This document shows positions 24,820 through 32,121 of a stretch of 49,204 bases of DNA, one piece after another. Within the stretch, counting starts at the first letter, position 1. Every line of letters begins with the position of its first letter. The stretch is taken from assembly GCF_000964085.1 (NCBI RefSeq), contig NZ_JZRB01000026.1, positions 1 to 49,204 on the forward strand, given 5' to 3'. Source of the stretch: Luteibacter yeojuensis (GTDB lineage: Bacteria > Pseudomonadota > Gammaproteobacteria > Xanthomonadales > Rhodanobacteraceae). The notes under the pieces are model-generated. The model was given only the letters and a program-made list of their open reading frames with translations. It had not been told where the DNA came from and ran no database searches. The translations under genes were made by a program, and so were the position numbers.

Positions 24820-25782
24820 CTAGCCGGCGAAGCGTGCCCGGTACGCTTGCGGGCTGGTGCCGAGCTTGCGGCGGAAGTGGTGGCGCATCGTCACCGCCGT
24901 GCCGAAGCCGGCCTGCCCGGCGATGCGATCGATCGGCCACGTCGAGCTTTCGAGCAGTTCGCGGGCACGGTCGACGCGCGCACCGATGAGCCAATCCGCC
25001 GGCGTGCTACCCGTCGCCGCCTTGAACCGGCGCAGGAAGGTGCGTTCGCTCATCGCGGCCATGGCGGCCAGCTCGGCAACGGGCAGGTCATCGCCAAGTC
25101 GGCGGCGCATCGTATCCAGCAACGCCGCCATCGGATCGCGATCGCGCACAGCCACCGGCCGTTCCACGAACTGCGCCTGGCCCCCGTCGCGGTGCGGCGG
25201 GATAACGAGCCGCCGCGCGACCTGGTTGGCCACCTCGGGGCCGTGGTCGCGGCGCACCAGGTGCAGGCACAGGTCAAGCCCGGCCGCGCTGCCCGCGGAT
25301 GAGAGCAACTGGCCCTCGTCGACATACAGGACGCTGGCGTCGACATCCACCGCCGGGTAACGCGCTTTGAGTTGCTGCGCGTACCGCCAGTGCGTGGCGA
25401 CGCGCTTACCATCCAACAGCCCCGTGGCGGCGAGCACTGCGGCGCCCGAACAGATCGAGACCAGCCGCGCGCCACGCGCATGCGCGGAACGCAAGGCGGC
25501 GGTGATGGCCGCCGGCACCGGCACGTCGATGCCGGCCCAACCGGGGATGACCACCGTGCCCGCGGTGGCGAGCACGTCGAGCCCCGCCTCGGCACGCACC
25601 GTCGTGCCGTACTGGCCATGCACGGTGCGCTTTGTAGCGCACGTGGTGAACCGGTACCACCCCGGCCCGGCTTCGGGCCGGGCCAACCCGAACACTTCGC
25701 TCGCACACGCGAACTCAAACATGCACAGGCCGTCGTAGAGCAGCACGGTAACGAGCGGGCCAGATGGCCGGGGCTTTGGCAT
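24820..25782 (-). CDS. ftrA: GlxA/FtrA-type AraC-family regulator with DJ-1/PfpI domain
   Basis: A 320-residue regulator. Residues about 10-180 form a DJ-1/PfpI-like domain (VTVLLYDGLCMFEFACASEVFG, and the elbow VSICSGAAVLAATGLLDG). The C-terminal 100 residues are an AraC double helix-turn-helix (LAAMAAMSERTFLRRFKAATGSTPADWL, IDRIAGQAGFGTAVTMRHHFRRKLGTSPQAYR). FtrA-type proteins commonly sit beside a rhodanese gene, as here (divergent, 93-bp shared region), which suggests control of that gene. The longer open frame upstream of 25782 is not supported. The effector is unknown. Confidence 0.9.
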   Translation of the reverse strand: MPKPRPSGPLVTVLLYDGLCMFEFACASEVFGLARPEAGPGWYRFTTCATKRTVHGQYGTTVRAEAGLDVLATAGTVVIPGWAGIDVPVPAAITAALRSAHARGARLVSICSGAAVLAATGLLDGKRVATHWRYAQQLKARYPAVDVDASVLYVDEGQLLSSAGSAAGLDLCLHLVRRDHGPEVANQVARRLVIPPHRDGGQAQFVERPVAVRDRDPMAALLDTMRRRLGDDLPVAELAAMAAMSERTFLRRFKAATGSTPADWLIGARVDRARELLESSTWPIDRIAGQAGFGTAVTMRHHFRRKLGTSPQAYRARFAG

Positions 25783-25875
25783 GATCTGATCGCATGATGG
25801 CGTTGCCGCCACTATGCCGCCTGCCACGCCCTCCCCACAATGGCTTCGTCCCCGATCCCGCCACGAGGCCCCGCC

Positions 25876-26268
25876 ATGGACAACGCCGTTACCCGTGTAC
25901 CCGCCGCCCCCGCTGACGATGCGGTGCGCCACTTCGAAGCCCAGTTCGCCTACGAAACCGATTGCTGGGATACCCACGCCGCGCTGGCGACACCCGAGCC
26001 CGGCTTCGTGCTCCTGGACGTGCGCAGCCCCGCGCTCTATGCGCGCGGCCACGTGCCCGGCGCCGTGAGCCTGCCCCACGGCAAGATCATCGCCTCGCGG
26101 ATGGCGGCGTGGCCGGCCGGCACGCTCTTCGTCACCTACTGCGCCGGGCCGCACTGCAACGGTGCCGCCCGCGGCGCCGCAAAACTGGCAAGGCTGGGCT
26201 ACCCCGTGAAGCTGATGGCGGGTGGCATCACGGGCTGGGTCGACGAGGGTTTCGCCCTCGTAACGTGA
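25876..26268 (+). CDS. Rhodanese-like domain protein
   Basis: A 130-residue single-domain sulfurtransferase. The rhodanese core is visible: FVLLDVRSPALYARGHVPGAVSLPHG, the active loop TYCAGPHCNGAARGAAKLA with catalytic Cys, and the closing VKLMAGGITGWVDEGF. It probably transfers sulfane sulfur to thiols such as glutathione or cyanide. The loop contains a second Cys (C-AGPH-C), which could form a disulfide. The start at 25876 follows a GAGG ribosome site; an earlier ATG at 25840 is less likely. Divergent from the FtrA-type regulator. Confidence 0.88.
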   Translation: MDNAVTRVPAAPADDAVRHFEAQFAYETDCWDTHAALATPEPGFVLLDVRSPALYARGHVPGAVSLPHGKIIASRMAAWPAGTLFVTYCAGPHCNGAARGAAKLARLGYPVKLMAGGITGWVDEGFALVT

Positions 26269-26295
26269 TCCGGTTGGGGGAACGGGCACGCAAGG

Positions 26296-26324
26296 TTCAT
26301 TGGCATCGCCTTTGCTTCTAGAAT
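26296..26324 (+). promoter_or_regulatory. Putative pga operon promoter with flanking inverted arms
   Basis: TTCATT (26296-26301), a 17-bp spacer and TAGAAT (26319-26324). The promoter is bracketed by a 10-bp inverted repeat, TGGGGGAACG at 26275-26284 and CGTTCCCCCA at 26356-26365, centres about 81 bp apart, which could be paired operator half-sites. The promoter itself is a moderate match. Confidence 0.45.
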
Positions 26325-26331
26325 CCCAAGG

Positions 26332-26356
26332 GCCAACCGCGCGTCGGGCGGTTGGC
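26332..26356 (+). other. Stable hairpin in the pgaA leader
   Basis: GCCAACCGC, loop GCGTCGG, GCGGTTGGC: a perfect 9-bp stem in the predicted 5' untranslated leader, 25 nt before the ATG. The E. coli pgaA leader is under CsrA control, but no clear GGA-loop CsrA sites are seen here. The downstream arm touches the CGTTCCCCCA arm described for the promoter. Confidence 0.45.
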
Positions 26357-26381
26357 GTTCCCCCACAGGTCACAAGGCACC

Positions 26382-28451
26382 ATGCGAACCATCAACTCGA
26401 CACCTCCGCGCAACGCGCGCGTGCCACGGGCGAGGCTGTGCCTTGCGTTGGCACTGGCGCTCCAGGCCCACGCCACGCTGGCTGCCACGCCCACGGACAG
26501 CCGCGACGCGCTCATGGCCCAGGTGCGGGATGAACGCGCCCAGGGGCACCGCGTGGACGCGCTGCGTCATCTCCAGGCCCTGCTCGACCGTTGGCCGGAC
26601 GACCGCGAGGCGCGCGAGATGAACGTCGCCTTGTTGACGGAAATCGGCGCCACCACCCGCGCGCGCGAACTGGCCCCCGGCCAGCAGCCACCGCCATCCG
26701 CGCTTGACCTCGCGCGCCTGGAGGCTGACCACGTCACCCACGAGATCCGCTGGGCCAACGGCGAGCCCGCCAACCCGGCCGCGCCCTACGCCGAGGCCGA
26801 CCAGGCCGTGGCGGACGCACGCCGCCTTGCCGACGACCCGTCGCTGCCGGCCGACCTGCGCCGGCGCGAAACCTTCGACCTGCTGGTGGCGCTCGACCAG
26901 GCCGGGCGCCCCGACGAGGCCATCCAGCGCTATGACGCGCTCAGGGCGGCCGGCGTCGAGCTGCCTGCGTACGCCGAGCGGGCCGTGGCCGATGCCATGC
27001 TGGTGCGCCGGCGCCCCGCGGAGGCCGCGCGCCTCTACGAATCCAGCATCCGCAAGGATCCTGGCCCGTACGCCGGCAGCGACATCGAACCGCGCATCGG
27101 CCTCATGTACGCCTACAACGAATCCGGCCAAACGACGAAGGCCTTCGCCACCATCGACGAGCTGGCCGCGAAGGAACAGCCGTGGGTGCGCGTCCGTGGC
27201 ATCCGCCTGCCCATCCAGAACGCCCGCAAGGTGGATGCGGACCTCAACGCCGCCGTGCTGCGTGAATACGTGGGCATGCCGCGTGCCGCCTACGATCCGC
27301 TGTATGCGATGAGCCGCGAAGCGCCCATGAACACGCAGATCCGCCGCGAGCTGGGCAATGCCGAGCTCGCACGTGGCTGGCCGCGCCGGGCGCTCGACGA
27401 CTTCCACATCGCCAGCACGCTCGACAGCCGCGACGTGAGCGCGCTGGTCGGCGAAGCGGAGGCCAATCGCGCCCTGAACGATTACGACGACGTGGACGCG
27501 CTGCTCGGCGTCGCGCAGACCATGGCCGACCGCAACGGCCGCGTCGACCGCGCCGTGCAGTCGTGGGATCGCCAACGCGGCTGGCAGTTCGATATCGGTA
27601 CCGAGCAAGGCAAGGGCTCAAGCCCCGACTACGGCGACCGCGACGGCACCACGCAGGCCACGCTGGCCAGCCCGCTCATCGACGACCACTGGCGCGTGCT
27701 CGCGCTGGCCCGGTATTCCACCGCCGACCTGCCCGAGGGCGACGTGCGCCGCACGCGCTATGGCGTGGGCGTGCGCGGCTATGCGGAGGGCATCACGGCC
27801 TATGTGCAGGCGCTGCCTTCGGCCGATCGCTACGTGGGCAAGACGGCGCTGGAAGCCGGCTTCGACTGGTCGCTCAACGACTACTGGTCGGTGGCCGCGG
27901 ACTACAGCACCGCCGGCGAAGACACCCCGTTGCGCGCGCAGTACTACGGTATCTCGGCGAAGACGCTCGATACCGCGGTGACCTGGCGTGCGAGCGAACT
28001 CACCCAGGCGCGCCTTGGCCTGTCGCGCGACACCTTCAGCGACGGCAACAAGCGCACCGGCTGGCTCGCTTCCTTCACCCAGCGCCTGCACACGGCACCG
28101 AACCTCACGGTGGACGGTGGCGTCGAACTCGGCGGCTCCTTGAACACCGACACCGACCGCCCCTACTTCAACCCGCGGCGCGACAACTCCTACGCGCTCA
28201 CCGGCCGCCTCGAGAACCTGCTGGGCCAGTATTACCAGCGCGCCATCACGCAGCGCATCGACGTTGCCGTGGGCCAGTACGCCGAGAAGGGCTACGCCAC
28301 CGACTGGATGGCCACCGTGCGCTATGGGCAGACGCTGCAGGCACGCGAAGGCCTGCGCTTCGGCTGGGCCATCGGCTGGCACAACCAACCCTACGATGGC
28401 CGCCGCGAGCATCGCGTCGTCCTCGACCTGACGCTCCACTGGGGAGAATGA
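26382..28451 (+). CDS. pgaA: Poly-beta-1,6-N-acetylglucosamine export porin PgaA
   Basis: A 689-residue outer-membrane protein. A signal peptide (cleavage near residue 35, ATLAA) is followed by a periplasmic helical TPR-like region (about 40-410) and a C-terminal beta-barrel (about 420-689) with alternating strands ending in aromatic residues (FDWSLNDYWSVAADYSTAG, WAIGWHNQPYDGRREHRV). PgaA binds deacetylated PNAG and exports it. The pattern and its place first in pgaABCD make the call firm, though the length is shorter than E. coli PgaA (about 800). The ATG at 26382 is used; a short open extension upstream has no signal-peptide logic. Confidence 0.9.
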   Translation: MRTINSTPPRNARVPRARLCLALALALQAHATLAATPTDSRDALMAQVRDERAQGHRVDALRHLQALLDRWPDDREAREMNVALLTEIGATTRARELAPGQQPPPSALDLARLEADHVTHEIRWANGEPANPAAPYAEADQAVADARRLADDPSLPADLRRRETFDLLVALDQAGRPDEAIQRYDALRAAGVELPAYAERAVADAMLVRRRPAEAARLYESSIRKDPGPYAGSDIEPRIGLMYAYNESGQTTKAFATIDELAAKEQPWVRVRGIRLPIQNARKVDADLNAAVLREYVGMPRAAYDPLYAMSREAPMNTQIRRELGNAELARGWPRRALDDFHIASTLDSRDVSALVGEAEANRALNDYDDVDALLGVAQTMADRNGRVDRAVQSWDRQRGWQFDIGTEQGKGSSPDYGDRDGTTQATLASPLIDDHWRVLALARYSTADLPEGDVRRTRYGVGVRGYAEGITAYVQALPSADRYVGKTALEAGFDWSLNDYWSVAADYSTAGEDTPLRAQYYGISAKTLDTAVTWRASELTQARLGLSRDTFSDGNKRTGWLASFTQRLHTAPNLTVDGGVELGGSLNTDTDRPYFNPRRDNSYALTGRLENLLGQYYQRAITQRIDVAVGQYAEKGYATDWMATVRYGQTLQAREGLRFGWAIGWHNQPYDGRREHRVVLDLTLHWGE

Positions 28452-28456
28452 GACCC

Positions 28457-30346
28457 ATGCGCCCGCTGTTGCCTTTGCTCGCCCTGCTGGGGCTGGCCCT
28501 GCTCGCGCCCGCGCCCGCCGCCACCGCCCAGGCGGTGGCCCCGGCACGGCCGAACCTCATCGTGCTGGCGTACCACGACGTGCGCGACGACGTGGGCCTC
28601 GATGCCGACCGCGACCCCGACGCGACGAGCACCGACCACCTCGTCGCGCATTTCGACTGGCTCAAGGCCCATGGCTATAACGTCGTCGGCTTCGACCAGG
28701 TGAAGGAGGCCGCCCAGGGTGGCCGCCCGCTGCCGAAGGATGCCGTGCTGCTCACGTTCGACGACGGCCTGGAAAGCTTCTACACCCGCGTGTACCCGTT
28801 GCTGCGCGCCTACCACTACCCCGCGCTGGCCGCGGTGGTGGGTTCGTGGATCGACCTGCCCGAGGGCAAGCGCATGCCCTACAACGGCAGCGACTGCGAC
28901 CGCAGCTGCTTCCTCACCTGGGAGCAGGTGAACGAGATGCAGAAGTCCGGGCTCATCGAGTTCGCATCGCACTCGTGGGGCCTGCACCAGGGCACGAACG
29001 CGAACCCCCAGGGCAACCAGATGCCCGCGGCCGGCTACCTGCGATACGACGCCGATACGAAGCACTACGAAACCGAGGGCGAGTACGCAGCCCGGCTGCG
29101 TGCCGACCTGTCGAAGAGCGCCGATGAAATCGCCGAACACACCGGCGTGCGCCCCCGCGCCATCGCCTGGCCGTACGGTAACTTCACCCGCGTGGGCCAG
29201 GACGTGGCCGCCAGCCTCGGCATGGGCATCTCGTTCAGCCTGGGCGATGCCGTGCCGTCGCTGGGCAGTGGCGGCACCATCCCGCGCCTCCTGGTCAGCG
29301 GCAACATCACGGCCAACCGCCTCGGCTGGCTGATGCGCCACCAGGCCCGCGTCGACGCCACGCGCGCCGTGCAGGTCGACCTCGACTACGTCTACGACCC
29401 CGACCCGGCGCAGCAGGACCGCAACCTGTCGAAGCTGCTCGACCGCATCAAGCGCATGCACCCCAGCCAGGTGTGGCTGCAGGCCTATAGCGACCCGGAC
29501 GGTGACGGCGTGGCCGATGCCGTGTATTTCCCGAACCGCCACCTGCCCGTGCGCGCCGACCTGTTCTCGCGCGTCTCGTGGCAGCTGCGTTCCCGCGCCG
29601 GCGTGCGCGTCTACGCATGGATGCCGGTGCTCGCCTTCCGCTTCCCCGATGGCAAGGGCCTGCCCTCGATGGCCGGTGAGCCGAAGCCCGGCGGCGACCA
29701 CTTCCGCCTCGCGCCGTACGACGCCCGCGTGAAGCAGATGGTGGGCGACGTGTACGAAGACCTCGCCATGCACACCGACGAAGCCGGCGTGCTGTTCTCC
29801 GACGATGCCTACCTGCGCGATACCGACCAGCTCGGCCCGTGGGCGAAGAACACGCCGGCGCAGAACACGCAGGCCCTTATCGACTTCACCCAGGCGCTCG
29901 CGGCGCGCATGAAGAAATGGCGCCCGCAGCTGCTCACCGCGCGCAACATGCTGGCGCGCCCGGTGCTGCAACCGAACGCCGAGGCGTGGACCGCACAGGC
30001 GCTTGGCGCATTCATCAAGGCCTACGACATGACCGCGATCATGGCCATGCCCCAGCTCGACAAGCAGGCCGACCGCCTGGGCTGGTATCGAAAACTCGTC
30101 GGCAAGGCGCTGCAGGAGCCCGGCGCCACCGACCGCGTGCTGTTCGAAGTGGCGACAACCGACTGGGCGACGAAAACGCCGTTCACGGCCCAGGCCATCG
30201 GCGACCGCCTGCGTGCCATGCAGGCCGCGGGTGCGCGCCACATCGGCTACTACCCCGACGATTTCCTCACCAACCATCCCGACCTGGAATCGATCCGGCC
30301 GTACATCTCGGCCTCCGATTACCCCTACCCGGCCCCCGCGCGATGA
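28457..30346 (+). CDS. pgaB: PNAG N-deacetylase PgaB
   Basis: A 629-residue two-domain enzyme. The N-terminal CE4 deacetylase domain has YHDVRDD, LTFDDGLESFY (metal and base Asp) and HSWGLH (metal His pair). The C-terminal half is the PgaB glycoside-hydrolase-like domain (QVDLDYVYDPDPAQQDRNL, YAWMPVLAFRFPDG, VLFSDDAYLRD). It partly deacetylates PNAG in the periplasm for export by PgaA. The ATG at 28457 sits 10 nt after GGGGAG; an in-frame ATG at 28448 overlapping the pgaA stop is possible. Unlike E. coli PgaB, the signal peptide (LLAPAPAATAQA) has no lipobox cysteine, so this version appears soluble. Confidence 0.93.
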   Translation: MRPLLPLLALLGLALLAPAPAATAQAVAPARPNLIVLAYHDVRDDVGLDADRDPDATSTDHLVAHFDWLKAHGYNVVGFDQVKEAAQGGRPLPKDAVLLTFDDGLESFYTRVYPLLRAYHYPALAAVVGSWIDLPEGKRMPYNGSDCDRSCFLTWEQVNEMQKSGLIEFASHSWGLHQGTNANPQGNQMPAAGYLRYDADTKHYETEGEYAARLRADLSKSADEIAEHTGVRPRAIAWPYGNFTRVGQDVAASLGMGISFSLGDAVPSLGSGGTIPRLLVSGNITANRLGWLMRHQARVDATRAVQVDLDYVYDPDPAQQDRNLSKLLDRIKRMHPSQVWLQAYSDPDGDGVADAVYFPNRHLPVRADLFSRVSWQLRSRAGVRVYAWMPVLAFRFPDGKGLPSMAGEPKPGGDHFRLAPYDARVKQMVGDVYEDLAMHTDEAGVLFSDDAYLRDTDQLGPWAKNTPAQNTQALIDFTQALAARMKKWRPQLLTARNMLARPVLQPNAEAWTAQALGAFIKAYDMTAIMAMPQLDKQADRLGWYRKLVGKALQEPGATDRVLFEVATTDWATKTPFTAQAIGDRLRAMQAAGARHIGYYPDDFLTNHPDLESIRPYISASDYPYPAPAR

Positions 30347-31593
30347 ACCACGGCATCCTCCACTTCCTGCTCGAGTTCGCGTTCTTCTACCCGCTGGCCA
30401 TGTCGCTGGTGTGGATGAGCGGCGGCGTCATCTACTACCTGCGCTGGGAGCGCAACGAGCCGCTGCGCGTCAAGCCGCCGGAGCTCGCCGCGTACCCCAT
30501 GGTCACGCTGGTGGTGCCCTGCCACAACGAGGGCGAGCAGGTGCGCGAAACCATCGCCCACCTCGCCTCGCAGCAGTGGCCGAACTTCGAGATCATCGCC
30601 ATCAACGATGGCTCCACCGACGACACCGGCGCGCAGCTCGACCAGCTGCTCGACCAGTACCCGAAGCTTCGCGTCATCCACATGGCATCCAACCAGGGCA
30701 AGGCCATGGGCCTGCGCGCGGCCGCCCTCGCCTCCAACGCCGATTTCCTCGTGTGCGTGGATGGCGATGCGCTGCTCGATGACTACGCCACGCACTGGAT
30801 GGTGTCGCACATGCTCGATAGCCCACGCGTCGCCGCGGTGACGGGCAACCCGCGCATCCGCAACCGCTCCACGCTGCTGGGCAAGCTGCAGGTGGGCGAG
30901 TTCTCGTCCATCATCGGCCTGATCAAGCGCGCGCAGCGCGTGTATGGCCGCATCTTCACCATCTCCGGCGTCATCGCGTGCTTCCGCAAGAGCGCGCTGC
31001 ACGATATCAATTACTGGAACACCGACATGGTGACCGAGGATATCGACGTCAGCTGGCGCCTGCAGATGCGCCACTGGGAAATCCGCTACGAGCCCAACGC
31101 GCTGTGCTGGATCCTCATGCCCGAAACCCTCCGTGGCCTGTGGAAGCAACGCCTGCGCTGGGCCCAGGGCGGTTCGGAAGTGTTGCTGCGCTACACGGGC
31201 AAGCTGCTGAAGTGGAGGCAGCGCCGCATGTGGCCGGTGGCCTTCGAGTATTTCACCAGCCTGGTGTGGTCGTACACCATGGGCACCATCATCGTGCTGT
31301 GGGCGCTGGGGCACCTGGTGGCACTGCCGCCGTCGCTGTACATCGAGACCCTGCTGCCGCAGTGGCATGGCGTGGTGCTCGGCATCATCTGCCTGCTGCA
31401 GTTCGGCATCAGCCTGCTGGTTGATCGCCGTTACGAGACGCGCATCGGCCGTAACTACTACTGGATGATCTGGTACCCGCTGGTGTACTGGATCCTCAAC
31501 ACCGCCACCTCCATCGTCGCGTTGCCCAAGGCGCTGCTCAAGCGCAAGGGCACGCGCGCGGTGTGGGTGAGCCCGGACCGGGGCCTGCGATGA
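30343..31593 (+). CDS. pgaC: PNAG synthase glycosyltransferase PgaC
   Basis: A 416-residue processive GT2 enzyme. Motifs in order: LVVPCHNEGEQ, AINDGSTDD, VCVDGDALL (DxD), VTEDIDVSW (TED) and the product-binding QRLRWAQGG (QxxRW). One membrane helix lies at the N-terminus and three to four at the C-terminus. It polymerises UDP-GlcNAc into beta-1,6 PNAG and extrudes it across the inner membrane with PgaD. In E. coli the PgaCD complex is activated by cyclic di-GMP; a diguanylate cyclase gene lies 12 kb downstream. Starts within the pgaB stop (ATGA) and ends overlapping pgaD. Confidence 0.95.
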   Translation: MNHGILHFLLEFAFFYPLAMSLVWMSGGVIYYLRWERNEPLRVKPPELAAYPMVTLVVPCHNEGEQVRETIAHLASQQWPNFEIIAINDGSTDDTGAQLDQLLDQYPKLRVIHMASNQGKAMGLRAAALASNADFLVCVDGDALLDDYATHWMVSHMLDSPRVAAVTGNPRIRNRSTLLGKLQVGEFSSIIGLIKRAQRVYGRIFTISGVIACFRKSALHDINYWNTDMVTEDIDVSWRLQMRHWEIRYEPNALCWILMPETLRGLWKQRLRWAQGGSEVLLRYTGKLLKWRQRRMWPVAFEYFTSLVWSYTMGTIIVLWALGHLVALPPSLYIETLLPQWHGVVLGIICLLQFGISLLVDRRYETRIGRNYYWMIWYPLVYWILNTATSIVALPKALLKRKGTRAVWVSPDRGLR

Positions 31594-32033
31594 AAGCCGA
31601 AGCCATTGTCATCCAGCGCCCGGAACGCCAGACGGGCGCGCAGAAAGCCCTCTTCGGGCTGGTCACCGTGGTGCTGTGGGTGGGCTGGGCCTTCCTGTGG
31701 CTACCGCTTATCACGCTTGGCGCCTGGGCCTACGGCATCCGCGACGCGCTGGCCCAGTTACACCTCCTCGACCCGATCACCGATGGCGGCGACATCGATA
31801 TCGTGCTCATCGTGGCGTTCGCCAGCGCAGCCATCTTCACCGCGTGGTCGATGTACAACTACGCCCGTTTCGTTGGCAAGCAGAAGCGCCGCGGCAACTC
31901 GCCCGTGGGCGTGGCCGAGACCGCCGCCACCATCGGCGCCACCACCAACGATGCCGTGCGCCTGCAAGGCACCCGCCGCGCGGTGGTCAGCGTCTCCGAC
32001 GAAGGCTTCATGACGCTGGACGACGCACGATGA
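31590..32033 (+). CDS. pgaD: PNAG synthase accessory protein PgaD
   Basis: A 147-residue protein with two membrane helices (about residues 22-45 and 65-88) and a cytoplasmic C-terminal tail, the PgaD plan. The first helix region holds the family-typical VVLWVGWAFLWLPLITL, and YARFVGKQKRRGN follows the second. It stabilises PgaC and shares the cyclic di-GMP response. The ATG overlaps the pgaC stop by 4 bp. It is the last pga gene; a 72-bp palindrome follows. Confidence 0.9.
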   Translation: MKAEAIVIQRPERQTGAQKALFGLVTVVLWVGWAFLWLPLITLGAWAYGIRDALAQLHLLDPITDGGDIDIVLIVAFASAAIFTAWSMYNYARFVGKQKRRGNSPVGVAETAATIGATTNDAVRLQGTRRAVVSVSDEGFMTLDDAR

Positions 32034-32048
32034 CCCCGCCCTAGTGCC

Positions 32049-32120
32049 ATGTAGGAGCCCACCCCCGTGGGCGACAGCTCTTCGCGAAACGCTGTCGCCC
32101 ACGGGCGTGGGCTCCTACAT
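32049..32120. repeat. Near-perfect 72-bp REP palindrome between convergent genes
   Basis: Two 30-bp arms, from ATGTAGGAGCCCACC and ending at ...GGGCTCCTACAT, match at 29 of 30 positions around the loop TCTTCGCGAAAC. It is the most symmetric member of the TGTAGGAG family in the window. It lies 15 bp beyond the pgaD stop and 2 bp before the egtBD stop, so it could act as a bidirectional transcription block or mRNA stabiliser between converging genes. Confidence 0.8.
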
Positions 32121-32121
32121 C

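Noticed and set aside
28391-30277. A 628-codon open frame on the minus strand opposite pgaB
   Set aside because: It is a GC-driven antisense frame: low-complexity His/Arg/Val/Gly-rich sequence, no domain, and lies entirely over a clear pgaB.
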